From Phaseolus vulgaris (Eukaryota; Streptophyta; Magnoliopsida; Fabales; Fabaceae), in the NCBI RefSeq assembly GCF_000499845.2, contig NC_023751.2, forward strand, positions 11,695,564 to 11,759,563: DNA of 64,000 nucleotides, in the 5' to 3' direction. Of this stretch, positions 34,101-45,964 are shown one piece after another. The notes beneath the pieces were generated by a model. The model ran no database searches and was not told where the DNA came from. It saw only the letters and a list, made by a program, of their open reading frames with translations. How positions within the stretch are numbered: position 1 is the stretch's first letter; every line of letters begins with the position of its first letter. A program made the position numbers and the translations under genes.

Positions 34101-34852
34101 ATCTCAAACAAGGCGTATAATTAGGTACCTTTGTCCATAGATACAAGGGAAATAAAAATCATCATTACCAATATTTCATCTTTTGAAAAAGTCGTGGCTA
34201 AATCTTATAGGCTACATACTAGGACATTATGTTTTTTTCCTCCAGTCAAACAAAGTCTATGTAGATAAGTATGAGAAAAGTAAGATTAGATGTATCTTCC
34301 ACACTGTAATAATTTCTCACAGACACAAATGAAATTAAAATTTTAAGAACCAAAAATATTCTTTTCACAATAACAATACATTTATCATTATAATCACATG
34401 AAGATTATACCAAAGGATTTCAAAACCCAGATGAACTAGATCCAGATATCATTCATAAACATTGTAAAAAAATATTCACAAAAACTTGTTAACTTTTATT
34501 AAAGTGAAAAAAATTAAATTTAACATTAAATTATTTTTTTAAACATATAGGGTGCACCTTTGAATAAAAAATATTAATGAAACCTCACCTACATGGTACT
34601 TGTACTGCATGTGTGTGTACTTCCTTTAGCATCTGAGCAATGAATTCAATCTCACTTCAAAAGTACAATTGAAACTAGCTTTTCTTTTTGCAGCCATTTT
34701 GCCAAAACAATTTAAAACACTAGCGTACAATACTGCAATGTATTATAAAAATGGTATTCAAGTAATCTGTCACAACTAAACTAACAAAAGATAAAATCTA
34801 GGAGAGTGTGATAAAATAAAATAAAAGGACGTTACCCTTCTTAGATACAATG

Positions 34853-35005
34853 TCACCTATCTCTCAATATAACATAACTGGATGCATTAATCTTCTGTTT
34901 CTTGGAGATTCTCTTCAGTATATCCTCAAAAGCCTTCTTATCTTGCACATAGCAAAGAAACACAAATGCCAAATTCAAACTTTTGCCGAGCAAAGCAAAT
35001 AAAAG
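34853..35005 (-). pseudogene. Unrecognised exon-like ORF ending in a stop
   Basis: About 50 codons open from a stop at 35006-35008 to TGA at 34853-34855, with no ATG. The peptide contains LNLAFVFLCYVQDKKAFEDI then LKRISKKQKINASSYVILRD: a hydrophobic start then a basic stretch. The composition suggests former coding sequence. Family unknown. Confidence 0.3.
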
Positions 35006-35329
35006 TCATACATCTTCCTTAGGTGGTCCCAAAGCTAAGAGAAAGATTTCCTATGCATACATATCATTCCCCCGTTTATATATCAATATGGTAGAAGTAA
35101 GGATTCAATATATCAATTACCATAACATATTGTTAATGTTATATTCCCTTGTTTCAATTTGCACTTGCCAGTCAATTTCATTCTAAATAGTATTAAATGT
35201 TAGTTCTACTCTGAATTTAGCAACAAGATCCTTTTTTTTCAATTGCATGCAAGAACAAGGCAAATTGGAAAATATAATCTGCTGCTAAAAGAGGAAGAAG
35301 TAGGAGAGGAAGTAGTTGATGAAACGTAC
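35006..35329. other. Intergenic, no feature seen
   Basis: AT-rich sequence with short chance ORFs. Confidence 0.4.
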
Positions 35330-35560
35330 ACGGAATGAGTTATACTAGAGTTCAGGAGACATTAATTATTTTTTTTGTTACTATGTGAATAGAATTTGAC
35401 TAATTCATCTTTTCTCAGAGGATAAATTTAACAGATGTTCCAATAATAACTTCTCTCACTTAATAAAACACAGAAATTGCCGATAAAAAAAATAAAATAA
35501 AAAACCAGAAACGAGATTACATTAATTAAGAGCTGTCCCTTTATCAGCATTATTAGCAAA

Positions 35561-36952
35561 CTACAACAGCAAGGGATTGAACACAGAAACTGCATTCATG
35601 AACTCCTTGTCTGATTCCAAGGCACTCATTGAATGTGGCAAAAGGCAAACTTCCAAATCAATGCTTCCTCCTCCTTCACGCCCTGGGTATGATGACACTT
35701 TCCCATCAAATTTATTTGCATGCCCACTTCTAGCAGCCACCGCTTTCCCCATTCCAAATTCACTTCCATACATATTGAACCTGGGCGAGCTACCCATCAT
35801 CACACAGTACGGATCAAAGAAACGACCCATTTGATATATCAAAGGAGACTCTAACCACTCTTGCAGATACTGCAACACCACTCGATTGCTAAGGTTTGCA
35901 ACAGCCATATGCAACTTCCATGCTGCCCATCCTAAATCATTCTCAAGTAATTCCCCTTTTGTCGTTTCTGCACTCACTGCATGAATGCAGTTTCCAAAGT
36001 ATTCTTCAGGCAGAGGAGGTTCCATTCTTGATCGACTGTTTGCGGCTAATCTACAAATCGTTATTTGGTCAGACGGTGGGGAGCGCGCACGAGTTATCGA
36101 TCTCCAAACAAGTGCTGATAATGACTGGAAAGAAGAAATTTGTGTGGTGTTGGATTCTGAGTTGGCCTTTGCTTTCAGTTTAGCAATAGACTCTGCTGAA
36201 AAATGGAAAACTCTCTCTCTCAGCAAGGTTGTTTTTTCAGATCTCTCTATAAACTCCTCATGATGTTTGAATGGAAGGGAGATCGGTGGTCTACAATTAT
36301 TTGGAAACCAACGATTGTGAATGGGTTGGCGTGAGATGGGAACATCATATTCACAGCGTTCAGCCTGAGATTGTGCCTGAAAGATCTGCGACCATGTATT
36401 GAAGAAATTCCAATACGAAGTGCCATCTCCTAGAGAGTGATTCATGGAGCAACCTATGAAAACACCATCCACTAGTTCAGTGACTTGGATGGACAACAAG
36501 GGCATGGTGTGACCGTCATGGTTGAGTGCTTTGTGGTGGTCAAAGAATGAGTGAAAAACGGAAGGGGTGTCAACTGGGGAGAGTAAGTCAGATATGGTGA
36601 CATCTAAGGTTGCATAGATGAATCGAGCTCCATCACTGTTGTTGCAATCAACAGAAACAGTATAAGAGGGAGGTTGTTGGGTTTTGTGGGTGACAAGACG
36701 ACCAGAGAGTGGATAGAAATGGGAGAGGGTGAGAGAAAGAGAGTGCTTGAGCTTCTTCAACAGATTCTCCATGAAATATTGTTGATCCACAAGAGTTGCA
36801 GGCTTGCTGAAGAGCAAACCCTTCTGGATATAGTGCACAGACAACATGGCAATATCCCATGGTGTTAGATTACAGATTTGGTTGGGGAAGTTGTTGTAGG
36901 GGTGAGGCTTCACAAAACATTCTGAAATGTGTTCAACTGCAGGAGTACCCAT
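35561..36952 (-). CDS. BAHD (HXXXD-type) acyltransferase, gene D
   Basis: Single-exon, 463 residues, ATG at 36952 and TAG at 35561-35563. The catalytic motif is H172-S-L-G-D176 and the second motif E-F-G-M-G (398-402). Its N-terminus (MGTPAVEHISECFVKPHPYN) matches the surviving 5' piece of pseudogene B, and both share 3' flanking DNA, so D and B are a recent duplicate pair. It is also close to gene C. Expected to be a cytosolic CoA-dependent acyltransferase of unknown substrate. Half a MITE lies about 170 bp upstream. Confidence 0.95.
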   Translation of the reverse strand: MGTPAVEHISECFVKPHPYNNFPNQICNLTPWDIAMLSVHYIQKGLLFSKPATLVDQQYFMENLLKKLKHSLSLTLSHFYPLSGRLVTHKTQQPPSYTVSVDCNNSDGARFIYATLDVTISDLLSPVDTPSVFHSFFDHHKALNHDGHTMPLLSIQVTELVDGVFIGCSMNHSLGDGTSYWNFFNTWSQIFQAQSQAERCEYDVPISRQPIHNRWFPNNCRPPISLPFKHHEEFIERSEKTTLLRERVFHFSAESIAKLKAKANSESNTTQISSFQSLSALVWRSITRARSPPSDQITICRLAANSRSRMEPPLPEEYFGNCIHAVSAETTKGELLENDLGWAAWKLHMAVANLSNRVVLQYLQEWLESPLIYQMGRFFDPYCVMMGSSPRFNMYGSEFGMGKAVAARSGHANKFDGKVSSYPGREGGGSIDLEVCLLPHSMSALESDKEFMNAVSVFNPLLL

Positions 36953-37119
36953 TTTGCAGTGAGGAATGATACTTTCAAAACTATTATAGGAAAATAGATT
37001 TGAAAAATGATTCTTTTACAACCTCGTTCGCCTTGCGCCAAAATATCAAAATACAACCCAGAACGGGTGCTTACGTGACGTGAACATTGTTATCAAATTG
37101 ACAAGTATAGAAAGGCATT

Positions 37120-37190
37120 ATGATATTTTGATATTCTCCTTCACCGTACATCTAAAAAATATTAATATTTATAATAAAAAATAAAAAATC
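37120..37190. mobile_element. Half MITE (one TIR only) upstream of gene D
   Basis: attatgatattttgatattctcc...taaaaaatattaatatttataataaaaaa matches the left end of the MITE family at 1741 and 2225. No right end is present. Confidence 0.5.
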
Positions 37191-37899
37191 TTTGACCATC
37201 ATTCTAGCAACTTCATCCTTTCTTGGTTTGTCCTTCCTAATTCTACATCCAATTTCATGTTAAACACTTCTTCAATCAATTCATTACAAAGCTCTTTGAC
37301 GCAATAATTCAACAATAACCTGTTCATTCACATAAATATTACCAAACTTAATTATCTACATTCACAACAATGTTAATGTAATACAAATTCCAATAAACAT
37401 GAGAGACTATATTGTTATGTAGACCCCATCCAAGTTCATTGTGGCCAAATATAATATTCATTCAATGCATAATATGAGGATATTTATTTCCTCTCCTTGG
37501 CATGTGATGCTTGTAATGCTCAAACGCCCATATCTAAATAATGAATATAAAAAATTCATTTATTATGAACTCAAACGCATGAAAAATTATTACAAACAAT
37601 TACCAATATCGTTCAAAATCTTTTTGTTCTAAACAGGCCAATTGGAGACCTAAACCCAGAACATTCAAGGTAGTCCAGAACAAGTGCTCTTAACCTAATT
37701 TGTGATATGTCTATATGAGGTTTTACCTAGTATATATAGAGTAAGTTTTAATCATTGATCTACGGTTATGATTCTCTCTTTACTGCTTGGTTAATGTTAA
37801 TTAATCAAAATCCTCATCCTATACTATTTTCTTTACATTATTCATTTACATCGGTCTCCTACCTAAATGAGAAAAGGTCGGCCCAATACCCATAACCCA
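37191..37899. other. Intergenic, no gene recognised
   Basis: AT-rich, with no convincing coding sequence or repeat border. Confidence 0.4.
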
Positions 37900-39513
37900 A
37901 CAATTTCATATTACCTACAACAGGTAAACACAACCATCTACATAGATAAACGAAATACTTTCACTAGTCATACTCAAATTAACACCACCATTCCTCTTCA
38001 ATGGGTTCTAATCTATCACCAGTAAGTTGGAACGCACAAGAAAAATGCAAATCCAGTGATCCAAAATCGCAAAGCAAAAAACACTAAACAATAGAATCCA
38101 AACCAATTTAAACTCCAACCAACAAACCCCAACGTCCAAAACTCAAAAACCACAACATCATACAAATAAACGAAATAATTGTACACTAAACCCTAAAAAA
38201 TCTAAATCAAAACACATGAAAACTTTACAAAAACATATACCAAACCAGGTACCCAATGAATCAAACGAAAAAATCCCAATATCCACATATAAACGAAATT
38301 AAACAAAAACAAACCCCAAAATCCGAGTGAAATCGTACTCGCACTCTCACTGAAATCAAACTACCACTCCCTCGAAAACGCAAATCTTCTCAAAATCGCA
38401 CATGTGATTCCTTTTCCCTTTGCAAAACGTTCAATAGAAAACACAAGTAAAAACCCTCAAAATTCCTCTCCAAAACACCCAATTGAAAAAACAACAAAAA
38501 TCCCTCAAAATTGACCTTTGCTTCCTTTTCCCTTCGTAAAACACCCAATTAAAAACACAAGAAAAAACACTCAAAATCTCTCTGCAAAACACAAGTTAAA
38601 CCCCTCAAAATGCCCAATCGAAAAAAAATCAAAATCCCTTAAAATCACACCTTTGCTCCTTCGAAAAACCTATCCTTTCAAAAACTAATTTTTTTAAATT
38701 TTCCACCTAAGTAACTACTGGACTCCATCATCTAATTTTTTATTATTTTACGATCTAGGTGACAGTTTTGTATTCTCACGCACCATGTATTAGTTTTAGT
38801 TGTCAAATAGTCGATATCCATTCTATTTATTACACTACCCAAAATATTAATATTTTAATTTAAAGTACTAATATATATTATTATATTATTAAAGTAGTTA
38901 GTTTTGATTAGTTGTTTCAGGAGACTTTCTTTTAATATATAGTATTTAAACACTAAAAATTGTTTAAGTGGATTAAGTTGAGCATCATTCTCGTCAATAC
39001 CACGTTTTATTTTTTTTATCGATACTAGAAATATAATTTTATAGAAGACAATTATGTTCATATTATATTAACTATTACAGATAATACTGACATTAATTTT
39101 AAGCTGCTGGCTGGCATATATATTTTTTACTATATTCACACGGAAGGCCTTTGAATATTTGACTTAATTTTTTTACCATAAATAATTGAAGTTTTAAACT
39201 TCTTGAGCGTGTAAATAATATTCACTTTATTTCAAACCTTTTCCGCCAAATGTGACCCAAATTGATTTTAAAATGTAAATTTTAAAAAAATATATTTGTT
39301 GGTGTAAATTAGACTTGTACCGATTCCAACTTAAATTTGAATAGTCTGTATTTTCTTTAGATTTTTACATGTTATTTCATTGCATGTCATCTCCCTGTTA
39401 TCCGTGCTACAGTGACATTATTGTTCTAGTATGAAAATAGTTGTTTTTTTTAAAATGGATAAGTCGTTAACACAGTACACGTAATTTACACATTAAAATG
39501 TCAACCATGTTGG

Positions 39514-41456
39514 GGTTCAATTTCCTATCTAGAACCATTTATATCTTTATTTCCCTATCTAGCATCTTTTTATTTTTATTTTTCTATCTAGCACCCTTTT
39601 GTTTTTATTTCCCTATCTAGCACTCTTTTATTTTTTATTTCCCTATCTAGCACCATTTTAAAAATAAATAAATAAATAATAAATTATTATTTTTTAATAA
39701 TTTTAATTTTGAATGCATTAAAAAATAAATATTTTTAATGTTTAAAATAATTAAAAATATAATTAATGAATAAATAAATGAGTTTTTACAAAATAAAAAC
39801 AAAAAAGTAATAAATTAAAAATGTTTAGTTTAAAATTTTTTTTTTTTAAATGAAGAAAATAAAAAATTAAACTCTACAACAACATAAAAGTTGAATCTAT
39901 AAACATACATTAGTATTTATTTTTATTATTATTGATGATGTAATCATGTTAATTTCAAGTAAAAAATACAGGACATATTTATAAAAAAAAACAAAGTCAA
40001 TTAGTATTAATTAATAGTGGACACATAAATAATATTGAAGTGTTTACCTAAATGCAAAATTCTAAAAAAAACTAATACACATGTTACACTTAATGCTTAA
40101 AAATGAGAAGAAAAAAATGCAAAAATAAATAAGTCTAGAAAATAAAAAAACAACAATAAAATAAAAACAAAAACCATAAATAAATAAATAAAGATTGCAG
40201 AATTAAAAATAATAACTAAAAACATAAAAGGTATAAAATAAAGGAAAAACAAAATAAGATAAAGATAAAAGATATAAAAAAAATCAAATAAATCAAAACA
40301 AGATAAATATAAGAGATATAAGACGATACTAAATAAGTATGTGTTGATCATAAAAAGGAAAATAAATTAGAGATGATCATTCATTTAATATGTTTCTAGT
40401 TATTATTATTTTTTCTGCCATTCTTTATTTATTTCTATTTATGTTTTTATTCATTAATTATATTTCTAACTATTTTAAATACTAAAAATATATTTTTTTA
40501 ATGCATTCAAAATTAAAATTATAAAAAAAATTACTGGATTGTGCAATTCTCGTCATTAATTATGTTTCATTTTGCACAAACTATTTAATGTACCGCCGAA
40601 GAAAATATCAAATGAATGATCATCTTTTATTTATTTTCCTTTTTATGATCAACATATACATATTTAATATCGCTTTATATCTCTTATCTTTATCTTGTTT
40701 GAATTTTTTTATATCTTTTATCTTTATCTTATTTTGTTTTGCCTTTATTTTATATCTTTTATGTTTTTAGTTGTTTTTTTTTTCTGTCATTCTTTATTTA
40801 TATCTATTTTTTGTTTTTATTTTATTGTTGTTGTTTTTATTTTCTATACTTATTTTTTTGGTCTCATTTTTAAGCATTAAGTGTAACATGTGTATTAGTT
40901 TTTTTTAGAATTTTGCATTTAGGTAAACACTTCAATATTATTTATGTGTCCACTGTTAATTAATACTAATTGACTTTGTTTTTTTTTATAAATATGTCCT
41001 GTATTTTTTACTTGAAATTAACATGATTACATCATCAATAATAATAAAAATAAATACTAATGTATGTTTATAAATTCAACTTTTATGTTGTTGTAGAGTT
41101 TAATTTTTTATTTTCTTCATTTTTAAAAATAATAATTTTAAACTAAACATTTTTAATTTATTACTTTTTTGTTTTTATTTTGTAAAAACTCATTTATTTA
41201 TTCATTAATTATATTTCTAATTATTTTAAACATTAAAAATATTTATTTTTAATGCATTCAAAATTAAAATTATTAAAAAATAATAATTTATTATTTATTT
41301 GTTTATTTTTAAAATGGTGCTAGATAGGGAAATAAAAAATAAAAGAGTGCTAGATAGGGAAATAAAAACAAAAGGGTGCTATATAGGGAAATAAAAACAA
41401 AAGGGTGCTAGATAGGGAAATAAAGATGTAAATGGTGCTAGATAGGGAATTGAGCC
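39514..41456. mobile_element. Non-autonomous MULE, 1.94 kb, ~860-bp TIRs, perfect 9-bp TSD
   Basis: The ends are GGTTCAATTTCC and the inverse of GGCTCAATTCC. The 9-bp duplication ccatgttgg flanks it exactly (39505-39513 and 41457-41465), and copies 1 and 3 of the host block show the empty site. Each end carries four to five repeats of atttccctatctagcaccctttt (about 30 bp). The arms mirror each other to about 40390 and 40605. The short centre keeps only the last codons of the transposase tail seen in the copy at 54912-56685. Confidence 0.88.
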
Positions 41457-43514
41457 CCATGTTGGAGATTTAAAAAAAGTTAAAAATCATATATACAAAA
41501 TACAATTTCAATTAAAAATCGTACTTCATAAATACACTTTATAATATGATAATATATAAAATTGGAATTTTTTTTGCAAAATCCAAATATACATTTTGTA
41601 ATATTATAATGTATTATAATATATAAAATAAAGAAAATTAAAACTTACAATTCGTTTATAATACTTTAATATATAATAATTTTAATATACCTTTTTTAAT
41701 ATTTAAATAAGTTTAATTTACTGTTTATAACTTTTTTATATATAATTAAATAAAATAAGTTTTTTATAAAATATTTTTTAACTGGATAAGTTTCTATAAA
41801 ATATTTTTTAACTAAATAAATTTTTATAAATATTTTATTATTATTTATAATTAAAGAATGGCTGAAGTTTTTAAAAATAAATTTTTATTATATATAATTA
41901 AATATTTAAATACATTAACATTATTTTGAATTTTTAATAAAATTAATGATGTGGTACTTTAAAATTAAAATAAAGTAAGTTAATTATTTTAAAAGAATGA
42001 TTAAAGTAAATTTAATTCATATTAAAAAATTAAGTTAGTAAAATCTTAAATTTAAAATGCTAAAAATAAATCACAAACTTTAACCGAAAAGCTAAAATGG
42101 AGAATGTCAACTAAAAATTTTAATTGTCATAGAAAACGGAAAATAGTACTATAGTCTACATTCTACTATTGTCGATATGGATAATTTGCTTTATTGTGAC
42201 ATTCATTTCTACAGTAAGATCACTTGGCTTAGTTGGAAGTGGTTTATCCATTTCGTTATGTATACGATATGCTGTTGATCTGTCTGATTTCTTATGGTGC
42301 ATGCGGAGGTTCGGGATGAAATTCGGTCCAATATAAGTAGACCAATAATCTTGATTTCGAATTAGAAGATATTCAACTTCTTAACCCTTCAAAATATACT
42401 GCAAACTATAGATAAGATCAACGAATGTTGTTAGTTGTAAATGATATGCCGAACAAACAATGATAACATGAGTACAAGAAAGTCGAAAAGCTCCACAATC
42501 ACACACTAGTCATTAAGTTTTACTGTGTATGTCATAGGTAGGCATCATAGTTGAATAGTGGGTAGCTCTTAAACATCAAACTCTAAATTTTGTCTATTGT
42601 ATAAAAACTAATTTTCTTTAATTATAAATAAAAAAAAATTATAAATAGTAAATTAAACTTATCTAAATATTAAAAAAATGTATCTTAAATTTATTATATA
42701 TTATAATATTATACACCAGTCATTAATTTTTTTTATCTTATATATTATAATATTACAAAACATATGAGAAATAGAAATCGTATTTCAAATATAAGATTTT
42801 TTTAATTTTATATATTATAATATTATAAAACGTATTCAACATTTTTTTTTATCAGCAATGAATAAATAAAATTAAAATGGATACTTCAGGGGTATCCCAA
42901 CCTATATACAGAACCAGAAGTGGACTTCCTGTATCATCCACAAAAGAAACTCTCCTTTATGGTTGGAGCAGAACAACCATAAAGTGAGAAAACATACCCC
43001 AAAATATAACCAACAAGTTGTCTCAAAGCAACATTCATCTTTACCGACACCCCAAGAACCAAGGCCGCCTACATTCACCTCACCACACGACAAATTACCC
43101 GTGCAGGGAATAACTCGCCATGTAACTTACTCTGGTGAGCACTAAGTGCCGCGAGGAGCACAATCTCTGCAAAATCGCCTGCCACCAATGCTACTCGCCA
43201 TGTATGCTCTGACCTAAGGAAACCCCGCTCTCGACGAGGATCCACTAGTGGAAATCCCCTCGTCGACGAGCGAGTTGTTCCCTTCATCTCATTGCTCGCG
43301 ATGAGGTTTAACATACATCTTTATCGAACCAACACATCTGGACTTACTCACTTAAAGCTCCAACAACTTCAAATAAGCTTTCTGGAGAACCCGGCGATGT
43401 GTCTTCCTCGGCGATTTCCAGTTATCTGATCTTCTGTTCTTCAGATACGGTGATGATGCACAACTTCAGCGACCACCTACTACGCTTGCATGGAGATCGC
43501 TGCTTCATTGGCCG

Positions 43515-43985
43515 GCGATCATGTTGACCTTTGCATAACTTCGGCGACCTCCAATTAAACACATATGGAGAACACCGCTACACCGACCGGCGATCATTTT
43601 GACCTTTGCATAACTTCGACGACCACCGACTACACACGCATGGAGAACGCCGCTTCCTCGACCGACGATCATGTTGGCATTTGCATAACTTCGGCGACCA
43701 CCGACTACGCACACACGGAGATCGCCGCTTCATCGACCACCGATTACACACATATGGATAACGTCGCTTCATCGATCGGCGATCATGTTGACAGGGATCA
43801 CCGCTTCAACGATCAGCGATCATGTTGACCTTTGCATATCTTCGGCGACCACCGACTGCAATGGAGAATGCCGCTTCCTCAACCGGCGATCATGTTGGTA
43901 TTTGCATAACTTCAGCGACCACCGACTACTCACGCATGGAGATCGCCGCTTCATCGACCGGCGATCATGTTGACCTTCCAACCCA
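43515..43985. repeat. ~75-bp (25-codon) GC-rich tandem repeat inside the LINE
   Basis: The gcgatcatgttgacc landmark occurs at 43515, 43590, 43665 (as acgatc), 43779, 43816, 43886 and 43961. Most spacings are 70-75 bp, with one 114/37 pair from an internal rearrangement. The unit holds ttgcataacttcggcgacc and ggagaacgccgcttc. Because 75 is a multiple of 3, long frames stay open on both strands; they resemble no known protein. Confidence 0.85.
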
Positions 43986-44136
43986 AATTTGAACATCCAA
44001 TCTTCACATTTAGGCACCTGCATAATCTCAGCCCCTGTCAGCGCCACACAAAGGAATTCTCCACCTATCCCTTTGCCCTGCTTTGCCAGTCTTATTACTG
44101 CACCTCAGAATTTCCTCTGTCATTCGTTCCAGCTTA

Positions 44137-44833
44137 TTACAACCTCTCAATACATATGCCTGGATTCAAAGTCCAGTCTGCAAAAGAGTAATTAAAAGAT
44201 TTAGTCCTATGTTTAAGCCAAGACCACGATTTAAGTTGAGTCATCTGCAGTATCTCTTCTACATCCACAACTCCCTGTTTGAACAGAATTGTGTTCCTTT
44301 GGTCCCATATACACCTCACAACAGCTGCCCAAATACCTTTCCAAACTTGATTCTGCTTAACACTTGCCTGACTACATTGAAAACTTTCAAAATGGTTCTT
44401 AATCTCATTATGTTGCACTAACGTAATTCCCAACCACCTTTGGCATATAGACCATACACGTTGTGCATATACGCATTCTATGAATAAATGCTTAGAGGAT
44501 TCCTCCTCACTCCGACACAGTCCGCATTCAGTAGAAGTGACCTGCACTCCTCTTCTATATAGGCCTTCCCTTGTTGGAATTCTATCCAAAAGAACTCTCC
44601 AAGTTGTTGTCAGCACGCTTGGAAAAGCAGAAGCTTTCCAAAGAATATCAAAAACCTCCTGTTGTGTCCCATTCGCTTTCCTTGCTAGACATTTGTATGC
44701 TGAGTTCACTGAATATTTCTCTAGTTCCTCCTCCCCCCACACTCGGACGTCAAATATGTATCTCTTTACAGATGCCCTTGTAATACATTGGTGGAGACTT
44801 ATCACCAATTCTGATTCCCACTCAAATCTATTC
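44137..44833 (-). pseudogene. LINE ORF2 C-terminal region (zf-RVT type)
   Basis: About 230 codons. It carries the RT-associated zinc-binding stretch CGLCRSEEESSKHLFIEC followed by AQRVWSICQRWLG, and before it YSVNSAYKCLA and WRVLLDRIPTREGLYRRG, all typical of plant L1 ORF2 after the RT domain. RT and endonuclease are lost by 5' truncation. It is similar to the LINE tail at 61110-61648. Confidence 0.85.
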
Positions 44834-44887
44834 CTACTTCTTGTTGGCGATTTACCCATTAGAAAAAAATTTAACATGTTTTGAACT

Positions 44888-45422
44888 ATGAAATAATTTA
44901 ATTTATTTGTTTGGATTAGTTTGATATTATCATCTATATTTGTTTTATCATCTTATGATTATTATATTTATCAATTTTAATTATATTATAAAATTTAAAT
45001 GTATATCGAAAGTAAATAATATTATGAAATCAAATTATTTAACAAAATTGAATAAATTATTACAAATATTAGAAATAAAATAAAATATTAAATATTTGTA
45101 TTATGACCATTGTAATGGTTATTATAAATGTCATATTATACCGTATCAAGTGACATTTAAAACTATTGTTATTTACACTACCCACTATCAGAATTGCGAC
45201 ATTTATAACTAACATATATTACACGTTTAAAACCATCATTTTATACCAAATATATTTTATAGCGTCTGTCACAACAGTTCTTAATTAACCGTCACAATAA
45301 ACTTTGTGGTGGCAAAAATGCTGACGGTACGCGGTATCGCCACACACGTATAATGTGGCAATAAATGTCAGGTTATACGAAAATAACCACCACTACCTAC
45401 ACCACTACAAATATTTGTAGTG
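44888..45422. mobile_element. CACTA-like insertion within segment R
   Basis: The third R-region copy (58940-58990) runs directly from ttttgaact to gttgaagaa, whereas here about 535 bp intervenes. The inserted DNA ends caaatatttgtagtg, a CACTA-like terminus, and near its right end has ccgtcaca/gtggtggc repeats. The left end (actatgaaataa) is decayed. There is no transposase. Confidence 0.5.
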
Positions 45423-45442
45423 AGTTGAAGAATAAACTCATA

Positions 45443-45906
45443 AAGATGTTTTTGAACAATAAAGATGTTTTAAGATATACTCTTAATTATATGTTTTGAA
45501 CTGTTGAAGAATATTCATTGTGTATTTAGATAGTTCCGTGTCTGATTAGTTTGAGGTTTAATAAGTTACATATGGACGACTTCTTAGTATATAAATTTTA
45601 TATATTATTATTACTTATGGTTGTTATAAGAATGTGAACAGACTGTCAAAACATTTTATTGTTAAACCAATCTGGGAATCAGGTTATAAAAATGATCTTG
45701 GTGAAGCATATATATCTTACTGATGCACGGGAACATTATTTCCCATAAAATATAGTATAAAACATACACAATGATCATTAAAAGAGTAATTAATCCGATT
45801 ATTATTGACTTAAGCCTCGCAATGACGATCCCTTTCAATAATATTAATATTGCTTGGAAGATTAATGCATTCACTCATAAAGAATATTTCAGTTTTTCAA
45901 ATGACA
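45443..45906 (+). repeat. Segment R, copy 2
   Basis: Near-identical to 32574-33046 in the same orientation. Its right end lies about 60 bp from the 3' end of gene E, which runs toward it. Confidence 0.85.
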
Positions 45907-45964
45907 TCCAGATAATCATAATTTACCTGTTAAACTGTCGCACACTGGGAACATTATTAGCAAA

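Larger units (their letters stand above)
42842..44833 (-). mobile_element. 5'-truncated LINE (L1 type)
   Basis: A poly(A) end (t-run at 42842-42850) follows the usual plant LINE end (gggatacccc...aagtatcc...cattgctgat on the minus strand). ORF2's C-terminal part is kept at 44137-44833. It interrupts copy 2 of the MULE-like block between ttcaacat and ctacttcttg; compared with copies 1 and 3, six host bases (ggttgg) are lost and no clear target duplication is seen. Confidence 0.85.
37900..44880. mobile_element. MULE-like block, copy 2 (with nested insertions)
   Basis: Collinear with copy 1 (23580-24770, 27234-27700, 29500-30610) in the same orientation. It lacks the left arm seen in copy 1. 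A nested MULE (39514-41456) and a LINE (42842-44833) interrupt it. The decayed transposase tail, including a YRIHNEMDKPLPTK-like peptide, lies at 42170-42340 on the minus strand. 38400-38690 is a loose tandem of 'aaaacacccaattgaaaaca' units. No intact gene. Confidence 0.6.

Noticed and set aside
40097..40880. Phe/Tyr/Leu-rich membrane-like ORFs, also at 55877-56164
   Set aside because: Translations of T-rich MULE arms. The opposite arm gives the same peptide in inverted position, so this is composition only.
43565..43973. Repetitive 60-90-aa ORFs on both strands
   Set aside because: They arise because the 75-bp repeat is a multiple of three; no protein family resembles them.
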